Shown in pieces: positions 8,515 to 18,371 of a DNA stretch of 64,000 nucleotides; position 1 is the stretch's first letter; each line of letters begins with the position of its first letter. The DNA is from Iodobacter fluviatilis (GTDB lineage: Bacteria > Pseudomonadota > Gammaproteobacteria > Burkholderiales > Chitinibacteraceae), in NCBI RefSeq assembly GCF_900451195.1, contig NZ_UGHR01000003.1, positions 620,001 through 684,000 on the forward strand, written 5' to 3'. A program made the position numbers and the translations under genes. The notes under the pieces are model-generated. The model had not been told where the DNA came from and did no database searches. It saw nothing but the letters and a program-made list of their open reading frames with translations.

Positions 8515-10616
8515 AAATACTCAATGTCATCACGTCAGCTATCTTAAGCTTGGCGAGTGTTGCTGCCCTAGCTGCAAGTAGCATTACTGCGATCGATATC
8601 AGCAATGTTTCGGCGGATAAACAAATTATTCGTTTAAGTTTTGCCGGGCCTGCACCTGTGCCCACCAGTTTTTCTGTGAATACACCACCCCGCGTGGCTT
8701 TTGATTTTGCAGATACCAGCAATCAGGCCGGTAAAAGCTCGGTACAGGTTAATGGTGCGGCGCTCAGGTTAATCAGCCTTGCCGAAGGCTCCGGCCGCAC
8801 TCGTGTTGTGCTGAATATGCAAAAGCAGGCGGCTTATCAGACAAGAGCGGAGGGCAATGATTTTTATATCACCGTGGATGGCACAAGCAGTGCGGTAACC
8901 GCCCAAGCGCGTACCACTCACTTTGCTGAGAGCAAAGCTCCGGAAGTTGCGAGTAAAAACAAGCGGGATAGTATTGAGAATATCGACTTTCGCCGTGGTA
9001 AAGATGGCGAAGGCAAGGTTGTGATCGATCTTTCCAGCCCGAATGTGGGTATTGATATCCGCCAGCAGGGCAAAATGCTTCTGGTGGATTTCAATAAAGC
9101 AGCCTTGCCTAAAAAGCTTGAGCGCCGTATGGATGTCACCGACTTTGGTACGCCTATTCAAAAGGTTGATTCCTATACTCAGGGCGAAACCACCAAAATG
9201 GTGATTGAGCCTAAAGGCAACTGGGAATACTCGGCTTATCAGACTGAAAACCGTTTTATTATTGAAGTTCGTGAAGTGAACGACGAGCGCAATAAGCAAG
9301 CCGGTATTAAGCCTGCATTTAAGGGTGAAAAGCTGTCGCTTAACTTCCAGAATGTTGAAATTCGCACTGTATTACAGGTGATTGCCGAATTCACCGGCCT
9401 GAATATCATTACCAGTGATACGGTGACAGGCAATTTAACGCTGCGTCTTAAAGATGTGCCATGGGATCAGGCGCTGGATATGATTTTGCAAGCCAAGGGT
9501 CTCGACCAGCGCAAGAATGGCAGCGTGCTTTGGGTGGCTCCGCGTGAAGAGCTGGCCAGTAAGGAAAAGCAAGAACTGGAAGCCAGAAAGCAAATTGATG
9601 AGTTAGAGCCTACTCGCACTGAAGCATTTCAGCTGCGTTATCAAAAGGCTGAAGACTTAAAGAAAATGCTGACCGATGATAAGCAGCAGATGCTGTCTAA
9701 GCGTGGCAGTATTGTGATTGATGCCCGTACTAATACGCTGTTTGTACAGGATATTTCTAGCAAATTAGAGCAAGTACGTTCAGTTATCGGCAAAATCGAT
9801 GTGGCTGTGCGTCAAGTACAAATTGAAGCCCGCATTGTAGAAGCGAATGATGGTTTTAGTCGTGAGTTAGGGGTGAAGCTGGGCTGGGGTTCTAAAGGCC
9901 ATCTGGGTAATACTGATTTAGGCCTGGGGAATAATTTAGACAATGCAGGAAAAGGGATTGGTGTTATTCCAAGTACTACTACCGGTACAGCCACTACACC
10001 TGTCAATAATATTCTGACGATGGGCAATAATGTGAACTTGCCTGCCATTGGTTCTGGTGTTGGTGCTCCAGGTACCTTTGCCCTGATTGCTGCAAATGCA
10101 AATTGGTTGCTGGGTCTGGAAATCAGTGCTCTGGCTGCGGATAATAAAGGTAAGATTATCTCCAGCCCGCGTCTTGTAACGGCTGACCAGGTGGAAGCTT
10201 CTATTGAAAGCGGGGAAGAGATTCCTTATCAGGAAAGCTCGCAAAATGGCGCAACAACCATTTCTTTCAAGAAAGCGACGCTGTCATTAAAGGTGACACC
10301 GCAAATTACGCCTGATGGCAATGTCATCATGAAGCTGAACGTCACTAAAGACAGCCGAGGCACAGTAACTTTGGGTATTCCATCTATTAATACCAAGCAG
10401 ATCAATACCACTGTTCTGGTTGAAAATGGTGGCACGGTGGTGATTGGTGGTATCTACACCCAAGAAGCAGGCTCGGATGTGACCAAAGTGCCTTTGCTTG
10501 GCGATATTCCCTATCTGGGGCATTTATTTAAAAATACCTTGGAAAAAGACATTCGCCGTGAGTTGTTGATTTTCATTTCACCAAAAGTGATTCAGTCAGA
10601 CCTGTCATTACGCTGA
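8511..10616 (+). CDS. pilQ: type IV pilus secretin PilQ
   Basis: Outer-membrane secretin forming the pore for the type IV pilus, and in naturally competent relatives also for DNA uptake. A signal peptide (cleavage after ALAA near residue 22) is followed by two AMIN domains (about 25-260; peptidoglycan/septal binding), a secretin-TonB short N-terminal domain (about 285-335), an N1 domain and the secretin core (about 430-695). The C-terminal secretin signature VPLLGDIPYLGHLFKN and the LLIFISPKV strand are intact. A glycine/threonine-rich variable loop lies near 470-505. 701 residues is normal. Last gene of the coupled pil set. Confidence 0.96.
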   Translation: MKILNVITSAILSLASVAALAASSITAIDISNVSADKQIIRLSFAGPAPVPTSFSVNTPPRVAFDFADTSNQAGKSSVQVNGAALRLISLAEGSGRTRVVLNMQKQAAYQTRAEGNDFYITVDGTSSAVTAQARTTHFAESKAPEVASKNKRDSIENIDFRRGKDGEGKVVIDLSSPNVGIDIRQQGKMLLVDFNKAALPKKLERRMDVTDFGTPIQKVDSYTQGETTKMVIEPKGNWEYSAYQTENRFIIEVREVNDERNKQAGIKPAFKGEKLSLNFQNVEIRTVLQVIAEFTGLNIITSDTVTGNLTLRLKDVPWDQALDMILQAKGLDQRKNGSVLWVAPREELASKEKQELEARKQIDELEPTRTEAFQLRYQKAEDLKKMLTDDKQQMLSKRGSIVIDARTNTLFVQDISSKLEQVRSVIGKIDVAVRQVQIEARIVEANDGFSRELGVKLGWGSKGHLGNTDLGLGNNLDNAGKGIGVIPSTTTGTATTPVNNILTMGNNVNLPAIGSGVGAPGTFALIAANANWLLGLEISALAADNKGKIISSPRLVTADQVEASIESGEEIPYQESSQNGATTISFKKATLSLKVTPQITPDGNVIMKLNVTKDSRGTVTLGIPSINTKQINTTVLVENGGTVVIGGIYTQEAGSDVTKVPLLGDIPYLGHLFKNTLEKDIRRELLIFISPKVIQSDLSLR

Positions 10617-10640
10617 TTTTGTAAATTTTTTAGTCAGATA

Positions 10641-10665
10641 AGCGGGGCGCAAATCGCGCCCCGCT
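10641..10665 (+). terminator. hairpin between pilQ and aroK
   Basis: Perfect 10-bp stem (AGCGGGGCGC / GCGCCCCGCT) with a five-base loop, 25 bases after the pilQ stop. No U-run follows, so it may be a weak terminator or a processing/stability hairpin rather than a full stop before aroK. Confidence 0.55.
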
Positions 10666-10680
10666 CTGCTTTCCGATACA

Positions 10681-11217
10681 ATGCTTGGCATGAAACTGCC
10701 AGGCAATTTTTTTCTGGTCGGCATGATGGGTGCCGGCAAAACCACCGTTGGACGAGCGCTTGCTAAAGTCAGCGGTAAGGTTTTCTATGATACGGATCAC
10801 GAGATCGAATCACGTACCGGCGCGAAGATTCCTATCATCTTTGAAGTAGAAGGTGAGGCAGGATTTCGCCGTCGTGAGGTGGCCATGATCAAAGAGCTTT
10901 CCGCGCAAAAAAACATCGTCCTAGCAACGGGCGGAGGAGCCGTGTTAAACCCGGCCAACCGCGCGATACTGAGGCGTGAAGGCTTTGTGATTTATTTGCG
11001 AGCCAGCGTGGACGAGCTGTATTTGCGTACCTGCCACGATAAAAACCGCCCGTTATTGCAAACTGAAAATCCTAAACAACGTTTGCAAGAATTCTACGAA
11101 ATTCGAGACCCCCTTTATTGTGAAGTCGCTGATCTGGTGATTGATACCAGCCGGCAGACTGTTCATTCTTTATTGCAGCTTTTGATGAAAGAGCTGGAGC
11201 TGTACGCCGATCGTTAA
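10681..11217 (+). CDS. aroK: shikimate kinase I
   Basis: Phosphorylates shikimate with ATP in the chorismate pathway. The P-loop GMMGAGKTTVGR lies near residues 14-25, followed by DTDHEIESRTG (shikimate binding, Asp), FRRREV (Arg) and ATGGGAVL (Gly-rich shikimate loop), plus the lid arginine in KNRPLL. 178 residues. An alternative ATG nine bases downstream (10690) gives MKLPGNFFLVG, nearer to other AroK N-termini; neither has a clear ribosome-binding site. It is followed by aroB, the usual aroKB order downstream of pilQ. Confidence 0.95.
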   Translation: MLGMKLPGNFFLVGMMGAGKTTVGRALAKVSGKVFYDTDHEIESRTGAKIPIIFEVEGEAGFRRREVAMIKELSAQKNIVLATGGGAVLNPANRAILRREGFVIYLRASVDELYLRTCHDKNRPLLQTENPKQRLQEFYEIRDPLYCEVADLVIDTSRQTVHSLLQLLMKELELYADR

Positions 11218-11298
11218 CTGGCGAATAACAAAGATGCCTGCGCAGTTTTTAATAATGTGCGGGTAAATCACTTGCCCAACCTATAAAGCTGGAGCGCC

Positions 11299-12384
11299 AT
11301 GCAGACCGTTAAACTAGACCTTGCCCACGCCCCTTACGATATTCATATCGCCCGTGATTTATTGACTCAGGTTGAGCTCATTAAACCCTTATTGCTTCAG
11401 CCCCGTGTGGTGATTGTGAGCAATGCAACGGTGGCACCACTCTATTTAAAATCTCTGCAAGATGCTTTAGAAGCCGCAGATATTCAATGTCACAGCATTA
11501 TCTTGCCTGATGGTGAAGTTTATAAAACATCTGAAACGCTTAATCTAATCTTTGACGAGCTACTTACCGAGCGCTGCGAGCGTAAAACCACGCTGATTGC
11601 CTTGGGCGGGGGAGTCATTGGCGATATGACCGGCTTTGCAGCTGCGGTGTATCAGCGCGGTGTGCCGTTTATTCAGATTCCTACAACCCTTTTGGCGCAG
11701 GTGGATTCATCGGTCGGGGGCAAAACGGGGATTAATCATCCGCTTGGTAAAAATATGATTGGAGCGTTCTATCAGCCTAAGCTGGTTCTGGCTGATCTGG
11801 CGACGCTGGATACCCTGCCGCTGCGTGAGTTATCCGCAGGCTTGGCCGAAGTGATCAAATATGGCTTGATTGATGATTTGGCTTTCTTTGAATGGCTAGA
11901 GGCTAATATTGAGCGGCTGATGGCGCGTGAAACCGAAGCGCTTGCCTATGCGGTTGAACGCTGCTGCCAGAATAAAGCTCGCATTGTGGCTGGGGATGAA
12001 AAAGAGCAGGGCCAGCGTGCCTTGTTAAATCTGGGACATACCTTTGGCCATGCCATTGAATCAGGGCTGGGCTACGGCGTTTGGCTGCATGGTGAGGCGG
12101 TTGCGGTAGGCATGATGCTGGCCGCTTTCGCATCGCGTGAGCTGGATCAGATCAGCGATGATGATATTGCCCGTATTGAATCCCTGCTGAAAAAAGCAGG
12201 TTTGCCGGTGCAAGCACCACAGCTGGGTAATGAACGCTATTTAGATTTAATGGCGCAGGATAAGAAGGTTGATGCGGGCAAAATTAAGTTTGTACTGATG
12301 CGCTGCCTTGGTGAATCTTATATTGGCGAGCTAAACCGCGAAACGGTGATTGCGGCTCTGGATGCGGGCTGTAGTTCTGTATAA
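11299..12384 (+). CDS. aroB: 3-dehydroquinate synthase
   Basis: NAD- and metal-dependent cyclisation of DAHP to 3-dehydroquinate, second step of the shikimate pathway. Motifs: [11 protein letters not shown] and [21 protein letters not shown] (NAD binding), the [22 protein letters not shown] core, AEVIKYGLI and the metal ligands in GHTFGHAIE and LHGEAVA. 361 residues, typical. The gap to aroK is 81 bases, with a GGAGCG ribosome-binding site before the ATG. Confidence 0.96.
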   Translation: MQTVKLDLAHAPYDIHIARDLLTQVELIKPLLLQPRVVIVSNATVAPLYLKSLQDALEAADIQCHSIILPDGEVYKTSETLNLIFDELLTERCERKTTLIALGGGVIGDMTGFAAAVYQRGVPFIQIPTTLLAQVDSSVGGKTGINHPLGKNMIGAFYQPKLVLADLATLDTLPLRELSAGLAEVIKYGLIDDLAFFEWLEANIERLMARETEALAYAVERCCQNKARIVAGDEKEQGQRALLNLGHTFGHAIESGLGYGVWLHGEAVAVGMMLAAFASRELDQISDDDIARIESLLKKAGLPVQAPQLGNERYLDLMAQDKKVDAGKIKFVLMRCLGESYIGELNRETVIAALDAGCSSV

Positions 12385-12387
12385 ATA

Positions 12388-12416
12388 ACTGAGGGCAGGA
12401 TTAACCTGCCCTCAGT
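12388..12416. terminator. bidirectional-type terminator hairpin between aroB and yihY
   Basis: Perfect 12-bp stem, ACTGAGGGCAGG paired with CCTGCCCTCAGT, around a five-base loop. It lies between the convergent aroB and yihY genes, so it can serve both strands. There is no long U-run on either side. Confidence 0.7.
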
Positions 12417-12425
12417 GATGTTGAA

Positions 12426-13646
12426 TCAAGACAATATTGTTTCTGCTTTTTTTGCTGCATATTCTGCCAGCGACATTTCTAATACGCCCTTTAGCTCTTC
12501 ATGGATTGTGCTTAGGCCCGCTTCCAGCCTGGCAGAGAGAGGCGTGACCATGGTTTCAAACACATCGCGCAAGGTGATGCGTTGCAGGTCTACTGCTAAA
12601 ATCCATTCCCCGTCCCGCGTTGATTCCACCCAGTTCTTTAAGGCCATTTCTTCGAGTAAGGAATAGCTAGTATCCAGCCCCAGCTGTGTTTTACGCCGCA
12701 GTTTATCGATATGCAGTATCTCACCCCGGCTATGTGCTTCTGCTAAAACCAGCAGGAGGCGTATGGATTGTTCTAATCGGGTGCCCTGATTGCCTTCCCA
12801 GCGCCATGCAGAGGCATGCCAGTAGGAAAGGCAGGCAGAGAGCACTGCACCGCCTAAAATAATCACCCAGCTTACATAGAGCCACATCAAAAAGATGGGG
12901 AAGCTGGCGAATGCGCCGTAAATCAGCTTAAACGTGCCAAATTGCTGGATATACAACCCAAATCCACGTTTCATCAGCTCCAAAGCTGCCGCCACCACAA
13001 GGGCAGAGATAAAGGCGTGGCTGCGCGGTACATAGCAATTAGGTACGGCCAGGTAAAGTAGGGTGAGCGAGCCCAGCATTAAGAGCATCGGGCCTAGCTT
13101 AAGCAGCATCAGGTTCAGCAGGCTGGCATCGCTATGCAAGCCGGTTTGGGCGTAGAGCCATGAGGTCAGCGAGATGCTGATGCCGATAATCAGCGGGCCA
13201 AGGGTGAGCGCTGCCCAGTAAATAATGGTTCTTTGTAATAGCTTTCTGGGGCGCTTCACGCCCCATACTTCGTTAAATGTTTTCTCAATGGTAAAAATCA
13301 GTAGCAGCGCTGTTACCAAGAGACCAATCATCCCCATGGCTGTTAGTCGCTCGGCATTGTCTGAAAACTGCCGCATATACACGCTGATGACTTTGCCCGA
13401 TGCATCCGGTACTAAATTGGTCAGCAGGAAAATTTTAAATTTACTGCTGTAGTCGCCAAACATGGGGAAAGCAGAAAAAAGCGAGAGCGCAATCGTCAGC
13501 AGGGGGATCAGTGCTAGCAGCGTGGTGTAAGTCAGGCTGCCTGCGGTTTGCAGGCAGCGATCGGCAACCAGTCTGCGGCCCACGAAGCGGGAAAAACCGA
13601 AGAGCCGTTGCAAAACACCAAGGTTAAATAGAGGGCTTAGAGTCAC
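12426..13646 (-). CDS. yihY: YihY/virulence factor BrkB family inner-membrane protein
   Basis: Polytopic membrane protein of the family once mislabelled ribonuclease BN; no enzymatic role is established. Six membrane segments can be picked out (for example TTLLALIPLLTIALSLFSAFP, and later LIYGAFASFPIFLMWLYVSWVIILGGAVLSA), followed by a soluble C-terminal domain of about 130 residues that looks winged-helix-like (LRRKTQLGLDTSYSLLEEMALKNWV). The frame is open to 13745, but that start would overlap the divergent wrbA start. I place it tentatively at the GTG at 13646 (VTLSPLFNLGVLQRLFGF), 406 residues. The exact start is uncertain; no good ribosome-binding site is visible. Confidence 0.85.
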   Translation of the reverse strand: MTLSPLFNLGVLQRLFGFSRFVGRRLVADRCLQTAGSLTYTTLLALIPLLTIALSLFSAFPMFGDYSSKFKIFLLTNLVPDASGKVISVYMRQFSDNAERLTAMGMIGLLVTALLLIFTIEKTFNEVWGVKRPRKLLQRTIIYWAALTLGPLIIGISISLTSWLYAQTGLHSDASLLNLMLLKLGPMLLMLGSLTLLYLAVPNCYVPRSHAFISALVVAAALELMKRGFGLYIQQFGTFKLIYGAFASFPIFLMWLYVSWVIILGGAVLSACLSYWHASAWRWEGNQGTRLEQSIRLLLVLAEAHSRGEILHIDKLRRKTQLGLDTSYSLLEEMALKNWVESTRDGEWILAVDLQRITLRDVFETMVTPLSARLEAGLSTIHEELKGVLEMSLAEYAAKKAETILS

Positions 13647-13664
13647 GGTTGTGCGATTAAATGA

Positions 13665-14674
<1,010 letters not shown>

Positions 14675-14683
14675 ATACAAAAA

Positions 14684-14725
14684 GGCCAAAAACCAGAGGC
14701 TTATCTTTAGCTCTGGTTTTTGGCC
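14684..14725 (+). terminator. strong terminator hairpin after the wrbA operon
   Basis: 15-bp perfect stem GGCCAAAAACCAGAG / CTCTGGTTTTTGGCC with a 12-base loop, ten bases after the DUF2069 stop. It can also act on the minus strand after leuA. Confidence 0.8.
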
Positions 14726-14854
14726 ATTTGGTTTGAGTGTCTGCCCGTCACAAGACTTATGGCCCTGTTGTAGCAGATTGAGGATGGCTTGAGTGAAGCG
14801 TCCCCGACGGCAGGGCTGATTGGCCCGCCGTATCCCGGTCTTGAGTTCTTATTT

Positions 14855-16639
14855 TTAAACTGGGCCCTGCGCGTTAATGCGCGTTTCCTTGTTATGCAAT
14901 TTGTTCAGCGCCGAGATATACGCTTTGGCACTGGCAGCAATAATGTCGGTGTCTGCGCCCTGGCCATTGACGATACGGCCGGATTTTTCTAAGCGCACCG
15001 TTACTTCGCCCTGGCTATCTGTGCCTTGGGTAATCGCATTTACCGAGTAAAGCTGCAACTCTGCACCACTATTAGCCATGCTTTCAATGGCTTTAAATAC
15101 GGCATCAACTGGGCCGGAGCCGCTGGATTCGCCGTGTTTCTCATGGCCATCTTCGCTCATAGCAATATGGGCTAATGGCATTTCACCGGTTTCAGAAATC
15201 ACTTTCAGAGAAGTGAATTTAAAATGTTCCTGTTCAATGGCCACCATTTCGTCCGAAACCAGTGCGTGCAAGTCTTCGTCAAAAATCTCGCGTTTACGGT
15301 CGGCTAATTCTTTAAAGCGGGCAAAGGCGGCGTTGAGTGCTTCTTCGCTGGCCAAATCGATGCCTAATTCGTGTAATTTGGTTTTGAAGGCATTACGGCC
15401 AGACAGCTTGCCCAAAGTCAGGCGGTTAGTGCTCCAGCCTACCGATTCCGCGCTCATGATTTCATAGGTTTCGCGGTTTTTTAGCATGCCATCCTGGTGG
15501 ATGCCTGATTCATGAGCAAAGGCATTCGCGCCCACAATCGCTTTATTCGGCTGCACCGGGTAGCCGGTAATGGTGGAAACCAGCTTGGAGGTTGGCACTA
15601 TCTGAATAGGATCAATCTGGGTTTGCAGATTGAATAAATCCTTGCGGGTGCGCACTGCCATTACGACTTCTTCCAAGCTGGCATTCCCCGCACGCTCGCC
15701 AAGGCCGTTGATGGTGCATTCCACCTGGCGCGCACCGGCTTGCACCGCTGCCAAAGAATTCGCCACCGCCATGCCCAAATCGTTATGGCAGTGCGTGGAC
15801 CAGATCACTTTATTGGAATTGGGTACACGGGCAATTAGCTCCCGCATCCTTTCCGCCCATACGGATGGAATGCTGTAGCCCACGGTATCTGGCACGTTAA
15901 TGGTTTTGGCCCCGGCCTGAATCACCGCATCAAAAATACGGATCAGGAAATCCATGTCCGAGCGCACGGCGTCTTCGGCTGAGAATTCCACATCATCAGT
16001 GTATTCCAGCGCAATTTTGACGGCTTTGACTGCTGCATCCACCACCTGATCAGGCGTCATGCGCAGCTTGTGCTCCATATGAATGGGGCTGGTGGCAATA
16101 AAGGTATGAATACGGCCACGTTTGGCTGGTTTGATGGCTTCACCTGCGGCACGCACATCTTTTTCATTTGCGCGTGCCAAAGAACAGACGGTGGAGTGCT
16201 CAATAATGCTGGCAATGGCCTTGATGGCATCAGCATCGCCAGGGCTGGCCGCGGCAAAGCCTGCTTCAATAATATCTACACCCAGTTTTTCTAGCTGGCG
16301 GGCGATGCGGATTTTCTCTTCTTTAGTCATCGAAGCGCCGGGTGATTGCTCACCGTCACGCAAGGTGGTGTCGAAAATATACAAACGATCGCTCATGCCA
16401 TTTCTCTCAGGTTTGGGTGCTGTGGCTGAAAAGTAATACTGAATATTGAAGCTTTTACCTTGATGAGCCGCTAGTTGTGCCAGCTTATTAGTGGCACTGA
16501 GCGGAATACTGCCGCGTTCACGCCATTTGTAAATGGCCGCACGTGAAATGACATCATCCGGAAACAGATTATTGAGCGCCTCACTTAATACGCTAGGTCC
16601 ACCAAAATCAGCGATTAGACGTTCAATGTCTAATTCCAC
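14855..16639 (-). CDS. leuA: 2-isopropylmalate synthase with an N-terminal HTH-like domain
   Basis: First committed step of leucine synthesis: condenses acetyl-CoA with 2-ketoisovalerate. The catalytic TIM barrel begins at Met82 ([20 protein letters not shown]) with the metal/His motif [15 protein letters not shown], and ends in an intact LeuA C-terminal regulatory (leucine feedback) domain. Before it lie 81 extra residues ([15 protein letters not shown]...) containing [14 protein letters not shown], which reads like the recognition part of a Cro/YdaS-type helix-turn-helix. I believe this domain type is known in databases as carph-isopro, but could not check. The long GTG start is well supported: GAGGAG lies six bases upstream, and a near-consensus promoter lies just beyond. 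An internal ATG at 16396 (Met82), preceded by GAGAG, could yield a short form. 594 residues against about 510-520 for ordinary LeuA. Confidence 0.93.
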   Translation of the reverse strand: MELDIERLIADFGGPSVLSEALNNLFPDDVISRAAIYKWRERGSIPLSATNKLAQLAAHQGKSFNIQYYFSATAPKPERNGMSDRLYIFDTTLRDGEQSPGASMTKEEKIRIARQLEKLGVDIIEAGFAAASPGDADAIKAIASIIEHSTVCSLARANEKDVRAAGEAIKPAKRGRIHTFIATSPIHMEHKLRMTPDQVVDAAVKAVKIALEYTDDVEFSAEDAVRSDMDFLIRIFDAVIQAGAKTINVPDTVGYSIPSVWAERMRELIARVPNSNKVIWSTHCHNDLGMAVANSLAAVQAGARQVECTINGLGERAGNASLEEVVMAVRTRKDLFNLQTQIDPIQIVPTSKLVSTITGYPVQPNKAIVGANAFAHESGIHQDGMLKNRETYEIMSAESVGWSTNRLTLGKLSGRNAFKTKLHELGIDLASEEALNAAFARFKELADRKREIFDEDLHALVSDEMVAIEQEHFKFTSLKVISETGEMPLAHIAMSEDGHEKHGESSGSGPVDAVFKAIESMANSGAELQLYSVNAITQGTDSQGEVTVRLEKSGRIVNGQGADTDIIAASAKAYISALNKLHNKETRINAQGPV

Positions 16640-16660
16640 GGCTATCTCCTCAAGGTTTAT

Positions 16661-16696
16661 GTACTAAAGATTAGCTTTGGCGTGACAATGTGTCAA
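16661..16696 (-). promoter_or_regulatory. sigma70-type promoter of leuA
   Basis: On the minus strand: TTGACA (16691-16696), exactly 17 bases, then TAATCT (16668-16673), with transcription expected to begin near 16661. This leaves a leader of roughly 22 bases, too short for peptide-mediated attenuation, so control is probably at initiation. The -35 box is embedded in palindrome 16683-16695. Confidence 0.8.
16683..16695. promoter_or_regulatory. putative operator 1, overlapping the leuA -35 box
   Basis: Perfect inverted repeat TGACA-ATG-TGTCA. It covers five of the six -35 bases. It shares the core GACA-N3-TGTC with the palindrome at 16754-16768. Placement predicts repression by steric block. 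The binding protein is unknown; the HTH-like part of LeuA itself is one candidate. Confidence 0.6.
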
Positions 16697-16727
16697 ACTA
16701 TTTGCTTGGTTTTTTTAATGAAAGAGT

Positions 16728-16745
16728 ATTTTTGTGGACAAAAAT
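16728..16745. promoter_or_regulatory. AT-rich palindrome upstream of leuA
   Basis: Perfect 8-bp arms ATTTTTGT / ACAAAAAT around GG, between the two GACA-N3-TGTC sites. Could be a further protein-binding site or an UP-like AT-rich element. No core in common with the other two except ACA/TGT. Confidence 0.4.
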
Positions 16746-16753
16746 ATATAAAT

Positions 16754-16768
16754 TAGACATTTTGTCTA
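16754..16768. promoter_or_regulatory. putative operator 2 upstream of leuA
   Basis: Perfect inverted repeat TAGACA-TTT-TGTCTA with the same GACA-N3-TGTC core as operator 1. The centres are 72 bases apart, close to seven helical turns, which would allow a repression loop. Confidence 0.55.
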
Positions 16769-16824
16769 TTTTTGAGGCGGGTGGGGATGGGGAGAATTGG
16801 GGGCGGAGTGCCCCCGAGTAGAGA

Positions 16825-17592
16825 TTAGGCGTCAGGGAGTGCTGAGTCTGCTTTTTGCGGTTTTATCCAGCGATAAAGCCAATACACATAGCCGGAGATG
16901 CCGTAGCCAATAAACACACAAAACAGCATGAGTGGGGGTTTGGCGACGATCACCAACAAAATCAGCGTGGTAATGAGTAACGCAAAGAAAGGCACGGTTT
17001 TACGCATATGCAGCTCTTTAAAGCTCCAGAAGCGCACATTAGAAACCATAGTCAGCCCTGCAAACAGGGTAAAGATTAAAGCCAGATAGGGCAGGGCGCC
17101 GCTGATGGGGGTGAGTTCTTCTGCGTATTCATGGCTGATCCATACCAGACCCGCCACCATGGCCGCTGCTGCAGGGGATGGTAGGCCTTGAAACCAGCGC
17201 TTATCCACCACCTCAATATTGGCATTAAAGCGCGCCAGCCTCATTGCGGCTCCCGCGCAATAGATAAATGCGGTGATCCAGCCCAGCTTGCCAAAATCTC
17301 GCAACATCCATTCATAGGCCACCAGCGCAGGGGCCACACCGAAGCTCACCATATCGGAAAGCGAATCAAACTGTGCGCCAAATTCAGATTGCGTATGAGT
17401 TAAACGTGCAACCCGCCCATCCAGGCCATCAAGCACCATGGCAATAAAAATAGCGACTGCTGCCTGATCAAAATTCTTATTCATGGCCTGCACAATGGCG
17501 TAAAAGCCAGCGAACAGCGCGGCCAGGGTGAACAGATTGGGCAACAAATAAATGCCCTGACGGCGGAAATTGATCGGGCGTTTAGCTTGCAT
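16825..17592 (-). CDS. pssA: CDP-diacylglycerol--serine O-phosphatidyltransferase
   Basis: Integral membrane enzyme making phosphatidylserine, precursor of phosphatidylethanolamine. The CDP-alcohol phosphotransferase signature is visible as DGLDGRVARLTHTQSEFGAQ followed by FDSLSD, and hydrophobic segments run along the length. The frame extends to 17715, but MQAKRPINFRRQGIYLLPNLFT at 17592 is the usual start and has AGGA upstream; 255 residues. psd, encoding the next enzyme, lies 780 bases away on the other strand, and a conserved hypothetical sits between them. Confidence 0.93.
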   Translation of the reverse strand: MQAKRPINFRRQGIYLLPNLFTLAALFAGFYAIVQAMNKNFDQAAVAIFIAMVLDGLDGRVARLTHTQSEFGAQFDSLSDMVSFGVAPALVAYEWMLRDFGKLGWITAFIYCAGAAMRLARFNANIEVVDKRWFQGLPSPAAAAMVAGLVWISHEYAEELTPISGALPYLALIFTLFAGLTMVSNVRFWSFKELHMRKTVPFFALLITTLILLVIVAKPPLMLFCVFIGYGISGYVYWLYRWIKPQKADSALPDA

Positions 17593-17749
17593 ACACAAAA
17601 GTCCTGAAGACAGTGAGTAGCAATTGTAGCTGACGACTTGCCTGGTCGATAGCTTGCTTGAAGATTCACATTTGCAAGCGGGAATGATTGGGGGATGCAG
17701 AAGAGGCAAAGGCATTTAAGTTATGCCTCTGCCAAAGAGCGCGTTCTTT

Positions 17750-18130
17750 TCAGAATTTAATTTGTTGTTCCAGCTTTAATACCCGTTTAATCTGGCCTTT
17801 TGTCCAGGCGCTTTGCGCAGCATAGGGCGCGCAATCATCCGGATGGCTGGAGCAGGATACAACCCGGAAAAGCCCCTGATAAACCCAGCTATTACTGGTT
17901 TGTTTCAGAAAAACCGGGATAACCCCGCCTTGAATGGCCAATTGATCTGCGGCTGCTTTTTCAGGGAGCTTGGGGTTGCAAAGAATAATATTAGGAGCGC
18001 CGGGATTAAGATCAGGGCTTAAACAAGCGGCAACAACACGGCCATGCTTGCGTGGTAAATAGGAGTGTTTATTGCCACCGCACTCTGCGTGAATATCTTC
18101 ACGGCTATACGACTTCCCCATTTCGAACAT
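17750..18130 (-). CDS. conserved hypothetical protein
   Basis: A 126-residue soluble protein that I do not recognise by name. The N-terminus MGKSYSREDIHAECGGNKHSYLP, with the following HGRVVAACLSPDLNPGAP, is a pattern seen in small conserved proteins of proteobacteria and faintly recalls the Y.R.DIH..GG segment of SRA-like modules, but I would not call a domain. Three Cys occur in ILCNP, VVSCS and DDCAP. The start at 18130 is chosen because GGAGG lies five bases ahead; that site is inside the longer frame that starts at 18142. It sits between pssA and the divergent psd. Confidence 0.7.
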   Translation of the reverse strand: MFEMGKSYSREDIHAECGGNKHSYLPRKHGRVVAACLSPDLNPGAPNIILCNPKLPEKAAADQLAIQGGVIPVFLKQTSNSWVYQGLFRVVSCSSHPDDCAPYAAQSAWTKGQIKRVLKLEQQIKF

Positions 18131-18371
18131 GGGAGCCTCCATCTAAGGTATTGATAAGTTATTGTTAACTTGGGCCGCAGCAACATGCCGGGACGACATC
18201 ACAATATCTGTTTCAATTTAAAAACCGCATAAATCTAAAGGCTGTGGCTGCAAAAAAATCATCAAAATATAGAAAAACAGGCTTTTAAATTGAGACTTGA
18301 ATGCAGCATGCCGGCCGCGTGCAACAGGGTCTGAGTTATAATTCCGGGTTTGATGATTACAGGGGCTCTAC

